From Pyrrhosoma nymphula (lineage: Eukaryota > Arthropoda > Insecta > Odonata > Coenagrionidae): a DNA stretch of 64,000 nt. This document shows, one piece after another, positions 24,301 through 36,135 of the stretch. Both the position numbers and the translations under genes were made by a program. The stretch's first letter is position 1, and each line of letters begins with the position of its first letter. The DNA lies in assembly GCA_963573305.1 (NCBI GenBank), contig OY754337.1, forward strand, positions 73,009,094-73,073,093, read 5' to 3'. The notes under the pieces are model-generated. The model ran no database searches. It was not told where the DNA came from and saw only the letters and a program-made list of their open reading frames with translations.

Positions 24301-24728
24301 TCTGGAAACGTTAAGTTATCCCTATTCTGTATATTGAAAATCGTTTTTTTACGTGTAATCTCAATTGAAAATTGGTGAATTCTAAGAAGAACATCTGGTT
24401 TTTACTCCGAGCTTAAACATTTTGATATCGTTTCAGTCGTAGTCAGTTCAAACTTTGGCAAAAAATCTTCCGAAGTAAATGTGTGGTAATAATTGGGAAC
24501 TTGGAGTACGTAAAACAAAACGCCCTCTATCTTGGATTGATTCAAAGGTTCCTCTTTGATTTTTCTCGTCTGACTCTAAACGCAGATGTGTCCTTCTCTG
24601 TGTCAATTTTCGTTAAAATATGCTCTCAAAAATTTATTACAGTTAATCATATCCAGCGTAACTTTGAGAAACTCTCTCAAATGGACAAGATATAAATTAC
24701 CTTGTGTATTCATTTTTTCACATATCAC
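21321..24728. other. Unassigned, with a pyrimidine-rich block
   Basis: No recognisable gene. The 23,570-23,780 stretch is nearly all pyrimidine on the plus strand (CCTCTTCCTCTCCCCTC type), which gives rise to a 190-codon minus-strand open frame of low complexity (23,431-24,003). GGGGAGGGGTTGGG-type G-rich sequence lies at 23,470-23,500. Confidence 0.5.
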
Positions 24729-24760
24729 GACCTAGGTTTTGTTGTTACAAAACATTCCCT
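24729..24760 (-). repeat. Solo, decayed hammerhead-like arm
   Basis: On the minus strand: GTAACAACAAAACCTAGGTC then GTGATATGTGA. CCTAGG is self-complementary and sits exactly where CCCGGG sits in the foldbacks at 12.3 and 37.9 kb, between an AAAA (for GAAA) and TC-GTGA. Only one arm is recognised. Confidence 0.45.
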
Positions 24761-25069
24761 TACATGTTATTGTACAGAGAGGAAAACTAGGTAATGAGAA
24801 TTTAAAATATTTAAAGGCACTTAGTTCCATTTTATTTATCAATTACACTTTCTGTTTTTGGCATTGTGCAAATTTTCTTATATCTATTATGGAGAATAAA
24901 TTATTAGTTTCTTTTTATTTCAATTGCCTTTTCCCACTGAGGAGATATTTCTGTTATCTGTGATTATTAGCAAATCACGTGAGGATTATTCGGAAAACAT
25001 CCTGTGCTGTGTTAATTAATGTCAAAATTACTGCTTTCACTGCCTTCGTAATGATTTTGGAGAGTGAAA

Positions 25070-25087
25070 ACTATGGAATTCCATAGT
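25070..25087. repeat. Perfect 18-bp palindrome
   Basis: ACTATGGAATTCCATAGT is its own reverse complement. No flanking symmetry was seen. Confidence 0.8.
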
Positions 25088-27000
25088 CTGAAACACAAAA
25101 ACATAGTGGTTTGTCAAAACACCCTATTCATGTCGTGTTAATCAATAGTTTGGCCATCAAATTGTAAAATATTAGCGTATCAGTCTTTATTGGAAGCTGA
25201 TTCTCATTTGACATTTTTAGAGACTTTTTATTGACTGAAATATTTTAAATTATTATAAATTAGGAAAAAGTATCGGAAGGAGGATAATGTATCAAATGTA
25301 TATCAGCCCTTGAATAAGTTGCGATTCTTGCATGTGTACAATTTGTTTGATACGGTTACGGGACTACTTATTTTTAAAAATATGCGGTTTAACACTGGGA
25401 AATACTATAAAAAAGTAAATTGTTGTCAAAATAGACTCGTTGTAATAAAATGCATTATTGAAAATGTTACAATTCCAAAATTAGATGCCTTTATGATAGC
25501 GGAGTTGTTAACTCAAAGATAAAGGTAGAACGTAGCCTAGATTTTAAGGGCGAATGTTTCTCATAATTAATTTGATGCAGTAATTGAGTATTTAATGCAG
25601 TGCATGTGCATTAAAAATTTGTAGAAGGTTAATATTTTTAGTTCTACGGTACGATGTTTACTGCGTACAGATGTCCAGATCCAAGTTAACATGGCAGATT
25701 ATCATTTTTTAGCCCTGCGCAAAAATGTGTTCTTAGTTTATAGCTCACTTGAAGTTTTAAATATTTCCTACCACTGGATATCTCAAATATTTTTTCAATC
25801 TTTCTGGATTTTTATCACAAAATAAAAAAAATGCAATCTTATCAAGTGAAAAAATTTCAATAAAAGAGGGAGCTCACGATAAGGAGTCATCTCCTAAACT
25901 CGCACAAGAGACGTATATCGATGCAAAATGGGAAATCGTGCGTGGACATTTCTGGGCTATGGAACTTCATGAATTGCAGAGCTCGAACCAATGGTCAATG
26001 GGTATAAAAGAAAAAAAATAGCAGACAGGGACGCCCAAGATTGCAATAGAGTACTTAGTCGTATAGGTATCATCATAAACAAACAAAAATACATTTACTG
26101 AGACAGATTTTCAGATATTTACTTTCACTTAATGGTTTTTCAAAGGAGTAAAATATAATGATAGTGAAAGAAAATTAAGATGAAATAGAGGTATTCTTAC
26201 AATTAGATGTTTTCAACAGAAATAAGCCATTTTATATAAGTTACCTTGGAAATACATGTATTAACTGTCTGAGAGGGGGCAATTGGCAACGGTAGCTGTA
26301 GTCTATTCAAGACATCTTCGCTCACAATATGTGAAATATCATCTGTGAGCTTAATTCTTAGACTGAGGAACACTGAATCTGTTTTACTTCTTCTACTTTT
26401 AATTCCTGTCTGCTAAACTGCTCCATATCCAAATGGCACTCTTCTGCATTTATCAACTTCTACAAAGTTCCCCGCATATTCCCCTCAATGATGCATGGCT
26501 CGAGGTAATACCACACCAGGAATGTAATATTCACCCAGGTTCGTGATTAAAAACGCCCAATGCTGCCAAGGCCATTTAGTGAGGATCAAAATACATTTAG
26601 GAAAGCAATTTACGACTAGACCATGAACTAGGAGAATGCTGCGTTAGTAAACGTGCTTACAAGAAATGAACGAGTTTGGGCACTCATGCCGCAGAGTAGG
26701 GTAGAGTACCACATACTCTGTGCTCATACTGCTTAATACGGGTAATTAAAGTGGGACTATATTTCGTTCGGATAGGTGTCGGAATTAGTAATAACAATTA
26801 ATTGAAAACGAGTACCAATATAAGTCTGTATACAGATATATTTGTCTATATATACGATAGAGAGTGGTTTTTCTTTTGGCTACATCAACAGGAACAAATA
26901 TGATAAAACGCGCGTGTTCGTACAATATTTTCCTGGGGTCAAAATGCAGAGGAGTGCAAATGTTCCATTTGGATCCTTTCACGAACTAAATCAAAAATAA
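25088..27000. other. No feature seen
   Basis: AT-rich; no recognisable coding remnant or repeat. Confidence 0.5.
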
Positions 27001-27370
27001 AAAGGTGAAGTCGACGCGTCCGCCTCCCGCCGGGGTAGTGCCCTGAGCAGAAATATCATCGGAAGGTGCCAGGGGAGGGGGGGAGAAAGTCAACGCTTGC
27101 TCCTGCAGGCACCAATTGGGGGTGGGGGGGTTCAGAAGGAACTAGGGTTGGGGGGGGGGGGGGCGTGAGGAAAGGATAGAATGGGAGGAGAGGATGAAGG
27201 AGGAAAGAAAGGAGAAATAAGGGCGCAAGCAGTCTCGGCCGCTCGGTAGAAAGGGTGAAATAGGGCGAAGGACGGTCTGGTATGGGCCGGCTGTGAGGTC
27301 AGGGCTGCCAACACTCTCCGTTTTCTCCCGCAGACTCCTGGAACCAGATAAGTATTTTTCAAATCTCCCG
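27001..27370. other. Purine- and G-rich block with a G14 run
   Basis: From 27,060 to 27,200 the plus strand is dominated by G and A, with an uninterrupted run of 14 G at 27,150-27,163 and several GGGG groups that could support G-quadruplex structure. The minus-strand open frame 27,132-27,374 follows from this bias. Confidence 0.6.
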
Positions 27371-28259
27371 CCACCCTGATTGAGTTGAGGCGTTATCCTA
27401 CTGCTTTAATAATCGAAATATAACAACTCATTAGATAGCCTTCATTTTTCCTTGAAAGCATTAACTGAAAATAGCGTAGGCTTCGGGATTAAGGCACTTT
27501 CCTCCCACTAAAATTTTACGTAGTAGTTAGAAAAATATTCTTTTCGTAATTAAAACCTACCATGTCTTGTAAATTTTTTAAATCTATAATTTGCTGCTGA
27601 TGTAACAAAATATCTGAAAACCAACCTTCGTTAAATGCAATTTGTTGTCTTTTAAAACAATGAATTTGCATTTAATTTGAATTCATAAATTTGCATTTTT
27701 TTATATGATGGTTCGTTGTGCTTGGAATATTCCTAAATAACTTCATTTTGATCTAAGATAGTAGAATATAATTTACATGGTACACGCGTATAAAAAATAA
27801 TTTTCATCAACGCTGAAAAACCTTATACCTCTCCTTACCTTATACCTCCTAAAATCTCTCCCAAGTATCTATAACTTGAATGAAAATCTAACTTTAATAG
27901 AAAATAATAAAAATAAAGTAATACACAATAATTTCAATTCTATGACGTGATTTTCAAGGTGAATTGAAATATTTGATATAGTTTTTAATTAAAAAAATGG
28001 ACAATATACTTTCACTTCCACGAATTCAAGCCTGAAATAATCAAATATACTTTTGCTTTGAAAGAAATTTAGACTTTTTACTGCCCACAGATGTGGGTTA
28101 CTAATGTCACTTAAAAGCAATATTTTTTATTTCACGCGATAGGTATGTAGCCATGTGGTAAATATGTTTTTTAAATTTAATCTCCCGGAATTCCCCAACC
28201 TGGGAGTGGACCACTGCTGGAATAAATTCTTCATGAGTTGGCAAGCCTAGCTTTTCTGT
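27371..28259. other. No feature seen
   Basis: Very AT-rich; nothing recognised. Confidence 0.5.
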
Positions 28260-28650
28260 GTGTGTGTGGGGGAGTGGGGGGTTGAGTGCCACAGGAGGAT
28301 GGTTCTGGCGTTGGTGTCGGTGAGGAGGTGGAGGTGAAGGTGGAATGGCACGGCAGAGACGGCTTGATATATAAGCGCCGCGACGCCGAGAGGGTTTCAA
28401 ATGGATTGGAATGGGTTTTGGTGTGGGGGAGTAAGACGCGCGGCCCAGGGCCGGAGCCCTGGGGTACACCACCACCGCCGCCACCGATCTCAGCGCCGTC
28501 GACGCCCAAGAACGTGGCGGGACGAGGAAACACCCATGTGCTCGTGGGTGGTGGAGTTCTTATCCATAAATATATGTTCACTTTCTCGCGGGTGTGTGTG
28601 AGAAAGAAAGAGAGAGAGAGACGGAGTTATATAATCTCATGCACGTGTTG
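28260..28650. other. GC-rich, CpG-containing block with short repeats
   Basis: Overlapping open frames on both strands (for example minus 28,107-28,581, plus 28,286-28,657) run through GC-rich, proline/glycine-type sequence without any domain I know. It contains a perfect GC-rich hairpin (CCCAGGGC-CGGA-GCCCTGGG, 28,444-28,463) and a GA-rich microsatellite at 28,601-28,621. It could be a promoter-like CpG block; no gene is shown. Confidence 0.4.
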
Positions 28651-29132
28651 TGCGTGAGTACATATGTGTCACGTATTTACCTACTTTAGTGAGTGAGTGG
28701 ACGTATGAATGGGGACAGATTGTTGAAAAAGAGGTCGAGTGTGAATGGGAGCGGGAGAAAATAAGAGAAGGATCGTGTATGGACCGGGAGGAAGAATTGA
28801 AGGCAATGGTTCCTTGACATCAGCATTGTTGGAGTTTTTGATCTACGAGGGTTTTATTCTATTCCGACTAGTTTTTATTACAATTCACTTACATACCATA
28901 TCGGCCTAAAGGTTTGCACATGCTAATACACCTGCAGGATGTAGATTATAGAAATTAGGTACGAGATTTTTAAAGAATTAATCCTTGGTACCATTCCACT
29001 TAGTGTCACTGACTGGTTTTAAGGTTGAAATCCTTGTGGTGAATAGTGTCAATTGTAGATGCTTTAGTAATGACGAAATTCCACTAAGTTACTTTTCCCA
29101 TGATGACGATTATACGAGATTTATGATGAACA
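28651..29132. other. No feature seen
   Basis: No recognisable element; the 78-codon plus frame 28,985-29,221 runs into the repeat below and is not supported. Confidence 0.45.
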
Positions 29133-29195
29133 AAATAAACGTTTCACCACTTTATGGCATAATCATGTGCCACGGAGTGGTGATACGCGTCGTGG
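29133..29195. repeat. Head-to-head pair of hammerhead-like arms
   Basis: Plus arm: AATCATG, TGCCAC-GGA-GTGGT (stem-loop), GATA, CGCG, TC, GTGG (29,161-29,195). Minus arm: ATGATTATGCCATAAAGTGG then TGAAACG (29,166 down to 29,139). Both share the xGCCAnnnnGTGGTGAwAC layout and point away from each other. GAAA is kept in the minus arm and mutated to GATA in the plus arm. Confidence 0.55.
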
Positions 29196-32100
29196 ATTTC
29201 AATAAATCTCTAGAAGATTAGTTTCATTCATCATTAATATCGACAACTTCCATCAGGTCCAGCCTAATACTGTAATGTTTAGTGATGTGAGATATTGGGG
29301 CGGAAAAGTTATTCTTCTGTTGTTATCCGGTGTCATCCGGTGTTGTTTAATTTTTTCATAGGTGTTGATTTCTTTTATCAAACCTAAGGGTTTTGGCCGT
29401 GATATACGTGAAATCGTCGCTCTTTAACCATTAATTCAATTTGATAGTGCTCCTTGTATATAGGGCTTGTAATAAATAATTATATTAGCGCTCAAGTTAA
29501 TTGCTCAAATAAAAAATTGTATGCCTAGTAAATAAGCAGCAGCTAGCATTTTGAATTACTGAAAGTTAGAATGCTAATGTTTAACTTTCAATGATGAACA
29601 AATGGCGTAACTACTTTACTTACCACTTTTTGCAAAGAATGATCTGAACTTCGTCCTTAGCTTTACAAAGTCCTGAAATTAATCCTTAGGACTTTTTGAA
29701 AAGATAGTGAATTAATTTGTGGTCATTTATAAAAAAATGACAAAAATGGTCATAAATGAAAGTAAAAGGTTTGTTCCCTTTCATCGGTGTGCAAGTATAA
29801 TAACTCAAATTCGAAAATATGTCGCAGAAAGCCCAGCTTCGTTGCGATATTTGAACTAATTAGTGATTTGACTTTCTTTGATATACGGGGACTTACTACG
29901 TCGACACCCGGGAGTATTCCATGATCTCACTCCTCATTTCTTAATTCTCTATTAACGTCGCTTTAGCCACGTGAAATATTTTCATTAAGGCACACCACCG
30001 CGGTGCGATAACGTTGCCAGACTAACGAATAGAAATCCATATCAAAGCCGTTTTATCTCTCTTGCCATTATTAAGGTTTCCCATCGGCGTCGACATTGAA
30101 TAGCCATAATTGGCAGAGTCATATCGTTGAGTCCCTCATCACATATGGGTATCCTGCTCTTGTAATGGGGCAGTACTCAGTAATCGTGTGCTCCGCTGAG
30201 TGGCGTAATTGCTGCCCCATACCCTCCAACGTCCTCAAACATATCTGCTGACCTCTGCATTACTTTGTATTTCCTCGCGAATGAATTCAGTGTCCCTCGG
30301 CATGAGATATTAATTGGTTCCTCCTAAAACTATCGTTAATTGAAATTCTCGCTTACCAGACCGAGGGACGTGTGCATGTTAATGGCTTGATTAGTTCAAG
30401 CCCTACGCCTTCATTTGTTTTTTTTATATTTTCTTCCCACCTGGACTACTATCGCTGCGGAGTGTACTTATAAAACAGTGAGAAAAGCCGCGGTCTCATG
30501 TATTCAGATAAAACTTTAGAATCAAGCCGTGGCCATGCCTTGCTTTATTCAAGAGAAAATGCTTCTGTAATGCTTTAAATACTAGCAGCACACGTTCTCA
30601 AGTATTTAACATTGAGTTTTTCTATGCTAGGTTTTTGGGATTCGTTCGAATCCGCGTGGGTACGAATAATCGCTTCTCAATCAATCATCGAGGTCATGCG
30701 TATTTACCGATTATTCTAGTATCGGTTAATAGTTTAAAATGCTTCAACGGTAAACCTTTAATTGGTGGTGGAACTGGTGAAATGTTCCCACTTCATCCAT
30801 AAAATTCTAGTGTATGTACACAACGCTTTAAACTGTGTCAGCGTGTTAAAAACGTCCTGAAACCGTAGAAAAACATCCCTGTTTCAAATTACACTGTATA
30901 CTAATTTGAGCATAAAATACTAATTATTTACAAAAAACTATTTCTAAAATCAATTTAAAATTCAATGTAAAATGCTGTATTATTTAAACGCTGGGATGTT
31001 GATAAATTTTTCAGAGTGTTTAAAACATTTCTCCTGAGTATTTAATTGCATTGAATTTCAAATTTGTAAGAGACTTTATTATTAATGTGGTTTTCGATAG
31101 ACCATACATTATTCTAAGATCACTTTTGATAGTACAGCTACTTCTAGGACCTAGGATTGAGTGAATAAAAGTCACATCGGATATGGGGGTTCATTAGAAG
31201 ACGTCAAGTGATGCAGCATGCTAACGAACTTTTCGAAGAATGTATTATGGACGGGTTAAGAAGCTTAAACAGGAACACCTATGATTAATCCTCCGCGGGC
31301 CGAACTTCAACCCAGCGTATACACATTTGAAGCAGTGAAACTTCGGCCACCACACCTATTCCATGGCCAGTACCTTGAGTATAGCCATCCGGGACCGGCT
31401 CGGTGAGGTGAACCCCCTCAATGACCCTATTCATTGTCTGGCCCAAGGGAAAAGTTGTTCGGTCCGAGATGCTCTCCCACCCGTCCGGGGGCGACATCTC
31501 TCGAGTAGAGCCGTCGTTTGGGATCCGTCCCGCGGATACTTAATCAGGGAGATGGCGTGAACCGCGCTTTTCGTTCTTTTTTTCTCAATTCCCATCCATC
31601 TCGCTCGCTTTCTCTCCATCTCCCCGTTTCTACTCGCGCGCCACAATCGATCTCTGGGGGAGCGGATTATGAACACCAGAAGAGTAATTAGCGCGGATTT
31701 AAAGAGGTCATGGCGCGGGTAATAGGGAAGCAACGTGAGTTTACTTTTTTTTCAATGCAGTTCCTTTCACCGGATTTAACGATGGGGAATGGCGTGTGTC
31801 CGTGTGGGTATCGATTCTGGCGACGATGGAAGGGGTGATGATCATCATCAAAGGAAATGGCAAGGACGATGGAGAAAGGGGTTTGAGGGAATGTGGTTTG
31901 GATGGTTGGCGCCTTCTTCATTTCGTCGTGACGCGGCGCGCACTTTATCCCACGAGGAGGTGGAACGGCAAATGTGTTCGGTGGAGGAGGAAGAGTCGAC
32001 TCCATTAAAAGATATCCATCGATTGACGTTCCACGAATGGTTCCGAGGGCTCGGCGGCGAAGCGATCATCGCTTCACACACACACAGATACACCGGTCTC

Positions 32101-32699
32101 CTCTCACGAGCGTGTGGCGTTCAAAAGGGGTCACAGGTCTTGCGTCGCTCCCTCACATCGTTCCCCTGACGTCGTGCACGGAAATGAGGGTCAAATGAGA
32201 AGCAAATGGTGCTTCGTTACGTAACAGGCAGCACTGAGGTCAACAGCAAGGAGTGCAGGGCGATATTATAATATATTCGCAGTTTATAGCATCTTACGAA
32301 ATCCGACGCACTACGGTAGATCAGATCATGAGAATAAAATTAGGGAACTGAAACGGAGTGATTTAAAATGTTTTTTCCCCGCGTACGATAAGAGACCATA
32401 GCAGTTGCCAATGAGACTTTTAACTAGGTTCGTCAATAGCTACCAAGTCAAAACTAGCTACTTAGTTGATTTACTCCATTATACTAGTACGCTTATCTGC
32501 TACCTAGTACTAACAGCATGCCGTCCATGCTTTCAGTATAATTCATGTATCTCTGTCCATTTATGTAGCTGCAAAGTACTAACGGTCCTTATAACATTGA
32601 TAGCAAACCTATAGTGTTGTGAATTAGCGATTTATGCTAATGCAATTTAATATAGTCTTAGTTACATTAACTTTAATAAGGTAGAGTGCAATGCAGGTT
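29196..32699. other. Unassigned, includes a GC/CpG-rich stretch
   Basis: 29,860-30,450 is a mixed-composition stretch with several TAAT/ATTA-type words (TTAATTG, TTAATGGCTTGATTAG) and a CACATATG E-box. 31,280-32,200 is distinctly GC- and CpG-rich with overlapping open frames on both strands (minus 31,285-31,733; plus 31,363-31,560 and 31,789-32,169). None has a domain I recognise. A promoter-like CpG block or an exon of an unrecognised gene cannot be excluded. Confidence 0.4.
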
Positions 32700-32766
32700 G
32701 ACGACTACTCACCCCCTGCCACAGCCCATTGAATTGGCTTTCAGGGTATTTTGTAAATGTAAATAT
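32700..32766 (+). mobile_element. CR1/Jockey-type LINE 3' end, plus strand
   Basis: GACTACTCACCCCCTGCCAC, then AGCCCATTGAATTGGC and TTTCAGGGTATTTTGTAAATGTAAAT. This has the same layout as the minus-strand LINE 3' end at 62.55-62.62 kb: a pyrimidine-rich CCCC-TGCC-ACA block, then GCAGGGTA and TGTA-ATGTA. No ORF is left upstream. Confidence 0.55.
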
Positions 32767-33780
32767 GCGTCCAAGTCGCTTTTTTCATATCCCAAGTTGC
32801 CCGCCAATCTCGACAACCAGTTAAACTCTAGCGGCTGAATTCATTAAATCTTCAGACAAGGTCTAGGGAATTTCGTCTTGCGCTTCATTTATGGTTGCTC
32901 CACCAAAACTATATGGGTCAAAACAATTACTAAAAAAATGTGTTTTGATCGACGAATATATTTTAATGAACACATTTTGCAGCCTTTGGATCCAAGAGTA
33001 GTGCCAATTAATGATGTTATCGTATTTTGATTTAATTTTTTGCAGTAATTTGCAAATGCAAAATGGTTGCATTCCATTGGGTTTAAATACCCTGGGAAAA
33101 CTCGCTTATTCATTGAGATTTTTCGCGAAAATGGCATTTATATTAGAGAGAAAAAAATATAATTTTTCCAATTTTAATCTATTCTCGCTCATTCAACAAT
33201 CTCAAGTTCATTTTTAAAAACAAGAAGAAGCGTGGAAAAGTAGGATTTTGATGTCCATATCAAGAAGAGGACACGTTTTTCCATTAATGGCAAGAATTAG
33301 AATGAAATGAAATTTAAATTACTGTGTGGTAAGCCATCTTAACAGTTATTCATAAATTCGATTTATATCCGAATACCATTATTCTTGAGTGAGATACTTC
33401 GTAGGAGGCTAAACGTACTCAGTTAGCGTTGGCAATTTAAACTTAATACAAAGCCAATTGCAATTTTTAGCTCCATAAGGATCCTCAATTTGATCAGGAT
33501 TAACGTAAAATCTCTTTATCCTAGGTATAAATGGGAATCTATGAATATGGGTGTAGCACCCATGTACAGGAATTTCAAGTTAAACCAAGGTTATGAGGTT
33601 GGGCGTAGTTTTCTTATAAGTAGGGATTAGAAGGGGATGTGAGAATTACATTGGAAGTGAAAGGTGGTACTCGGATTCACCGCGAGGTATATCTCTATTT
33701 AACTATAATTAAATAGGCTCAAATTTCTCCAGACTAAAGCTGTTCAGACTTACGCACAGTTTAGCAACGCCTTAATACTG
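32767..33780. other. No feature seen
   Basis: AT-rich; nothing recognised. Confidence 0.5.
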
Positions 33781-34260
33781 TTTCTACAGAAGCAGATATA
33801 ACACTTCAACAAGAGCTGCTAGAACAAATGGAATCCCATCTGTATATTGGAAGCTGCATGAAATGAGATGGAAGACGTTCTGCGGTCAGTTAGTGAAGAA
33901 TATCTGGAGCCCAGGAATCATTCACGACGAAATGAACAAGTTCGGTGTTCAAGAGAACAGGATTATCTGTAAGGAAGCAGTTTCTGAAAACATTCACATG
34001 GAGTATAGCGATTATAGCTCGGGGACATGGACCATAAGAAAGCTGGAAATGATGAGAATAGAGACGTTCGAACTTTGTTGCATGAGGTGGGTGCTGGAGA
34101 TCAAGTGGACGGATTAAATTATAAAAGAGAAATTTTATAGAAGAATAAAAGAGATGAGAACCATATGGAAAGCTATCGAGATGACAATATAAAGATGGAT
34201 AAGCATTTAGTGACACAACGAATTTGTAGGGAACACGATATAAGGGTAAGTCTTAAGAGG
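33781..34260 (+). pseudogene. RTE-type LINE C-terminal remnant, plus strand
   Basis: Near 33,995-34,020 one frame gives WSIAII (family form WSVALYG). The next frame gives TWTIRKLEMMRIETFELC, CMRWVLEIKWTD and, after one stop, IIKEKFYRRIKEMRTIWKAI. This is the same post-RT region as the remnant at 16.6-17.2 kb (ETWTLRK...LEAFEMW..RRML.I.WTD..). Frameshifts and stops show it is dead. No RT catalytic motif remains. Confidence 0.75.
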
Positions 34261-35551
34261 AAGAAATTCAGTTTAAATTAAAATTAAAGACTAATCCAAA
34301 TTGTCAATGAAAGCAGAGGGAATTTTGACTCCTATGCATGCATTTAGGTCATCCAGGTGACCATCGACAGGGAGAGTTTAGAATCTCGGAGGCACGTGCG
34401 TGCTATCCTAGGTTCAAAGTATTCATACGAATTCAGCGAATTACGTTAATTTTCATTTATGGTGATAATTTTATAAAACGAAGCCGAATGGAAGACAATT
34501 TGTGTTTCTGAAATGCAAAACATGAAGTCAGTGTGGTTGCTTCTGTTTAAACATTTTAGCGGTATGGCATTTAAATTCATATGTTCCATTGAGATCATAC
34601 TTTACAGTTCATGTTTTGGAAATGTCATTTAAAAATGTATTGAAACTAAATGAAAACATTTTCTGTTCCACTTTGAAACCTAGGACTTAAGATTAATGCA
34701 TTTTACCTGGAAAAACAAAAATGTTTAAAGTCATTCATTTTAACTTTTGCTAAAACAAAACCATTCCACCGGTTAATTTAATAGTAAATTAATAGCTAAA
34801 TAGCTACTGTTCCTCCATTCTAGATCCTGTTGTGCAAAAGGTTCCCGGCAAACATTGGAAAACTAATTCAAAAAGCAAAGATTTCGTTACGTTCTGATGT
34901 TCTCACTACACTTCAAAGGCCAGTGTCAATATGTAACAAGACTAGAGAATTATTCTTTTCTTAAAACAAATAATACTAGGAAAAGTATTTGAGAACAGTT
35001 ATTATCATCAGGTAATTAAATTAGAATGTGATGCCTATCGTACGTTGATATTAGGACGCTGGAGTATCAAACTACTACAATGCGTAGAAAATCAGGCAGT
35101 TCACAAATATTTATTGGTCAAGCGGTGTAACTATTCAATTGATTTACTCGAACTCTTCGTTGAAATTCGACAAAACACGGCCGATTTCTTTCTTTAGAAA
35201 AACAGAAACTTGCCAAATGGGTATTTATACTATGAAAGTAGATTTTACTCTTGAGAAATCGCAGTTTTAGGACTGAAAATCTCTTAAAAATGAATGACTC
35301 ACAGTCGTCGCGGATTTTTCTGAGTATGCCTTGACCAGGAAAGTTTTAAGCGGTGTGTCACTTTGCAATAAGAATTTTAAGTAGGCCAATGAGCTCTGAT
35401 GGCGCTGCGAATATTTAATCCATCGACACAATCCTAATAATTTGATTATTGATTATTACGTTTTCTCATCTAAAAAACTAAAAAAAGAACTAGAATATAT
35501 TTTACAGTTTTTTGGGATAACGTTTGACTCTTAGCTTATTATAAAGAAGGG
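34261..35551. other. No feature seen
   Basis: AT-rich; nothing recognised. Confidence 0.5.
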
Positions 35552-35890
35552 AATCGGGTGTGTGTGGCGGGTCGAGCATAGGCTGCCTACCCTGAAGTCC
35601 CGAGTTCAAATCTCAGCGGTGGTGGAGATTCTACATGGAAATAATGATCCCTAATAGGATACTGTGAGGACAGCACTTAAAGTGTAGATATCCGTCCGTC
35701 GGATGGGACGTAAATCGCGTTAAACTAAGGTCCACATATCGCATTACATTCAGAATAATATATTGCGAACGCCAGATTAGTCTCCAAGTGTTCTCAGTTC
35801 CCCGAATAATCCTACTCTGACAGCCCCTACCCATCTCTCGTACATGGTGCAAATGACCTCAGCTGCCAACCAATTCCCTAAATAGACAAA
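35552..35890 (+). mobile_element. tRNA-derived SINE
   Basis: A tRNA-like head (GGCGGGTCGAGCATAGG as A-box region, GAGTTCAAATCTC as B box at 35,602-35,614) is followed by a body containing TCCGTCGGATGGGACGTAAAT (35,694-35,714). That GGATGGGACGTTAAA-type box occurs in many arthropod tRNA-SINEs. Total about 340 bp; its 3' edge is judged by eye. Confidence 0.7.
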
Positions 35891-35929
35891 CGATGCAAAC
35901 TAAGTAGTGAGAAGAATCACTTGGGTTTT

Positions 35930-36135
35930 AAGATGTCCTGACGTCAATAATAAGCTCCCTGAGGGCACAGGAATCTTGAGTTCCGTCCGACTGTCGGTTC
36001 TCAATGCTCCAGTCGCAAATCTTGTCCCAACCATATGGAAATCGAACCCGGGTCTTTTATATTGAGAGAGCTTGCAGCTTGTATTCCCGGCCACCTCTGT
36101 TCCACTTGACCGCCCTCAAGCGACCGGACGGGGAA
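35930..36135 (-). mobile_element. tRNA-derived SINE or SINE fragment, minus strand
   Basis: On the minus strand: GGGCGGTCAAGTGGA (A-box-like), about 45 bp, then ACCCGGGTTCGATTTCC (B box, near 36,054-36,038), then a non-tRNA body. Differs in sequence from the SINEs at 20.5 and 35.6 kb. Confidence 0.55.

Noticed and set aside
28107..28657. Overlapping 116-125 codon frames on both strands
   Set aside because: Pro/His/Ser-rich on one strand and Gly/Val-rich on the other, a by-product of GC-rich simple sequence. No motif, no splice context.
28985..29221. 78-codon plus-strand frame
   Set aside because: Its end is made of the head-to-head repeat at 29.13-29.20 kb, so it is not an independent gene.
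31431..32169. Open frames of 100-126 codons in the CpG-rich block
   Set aside because: Stop codons are rare in GC-rich DNA, frames overlap on both strands, and no domain is recognised. Kept only as a composition finding.
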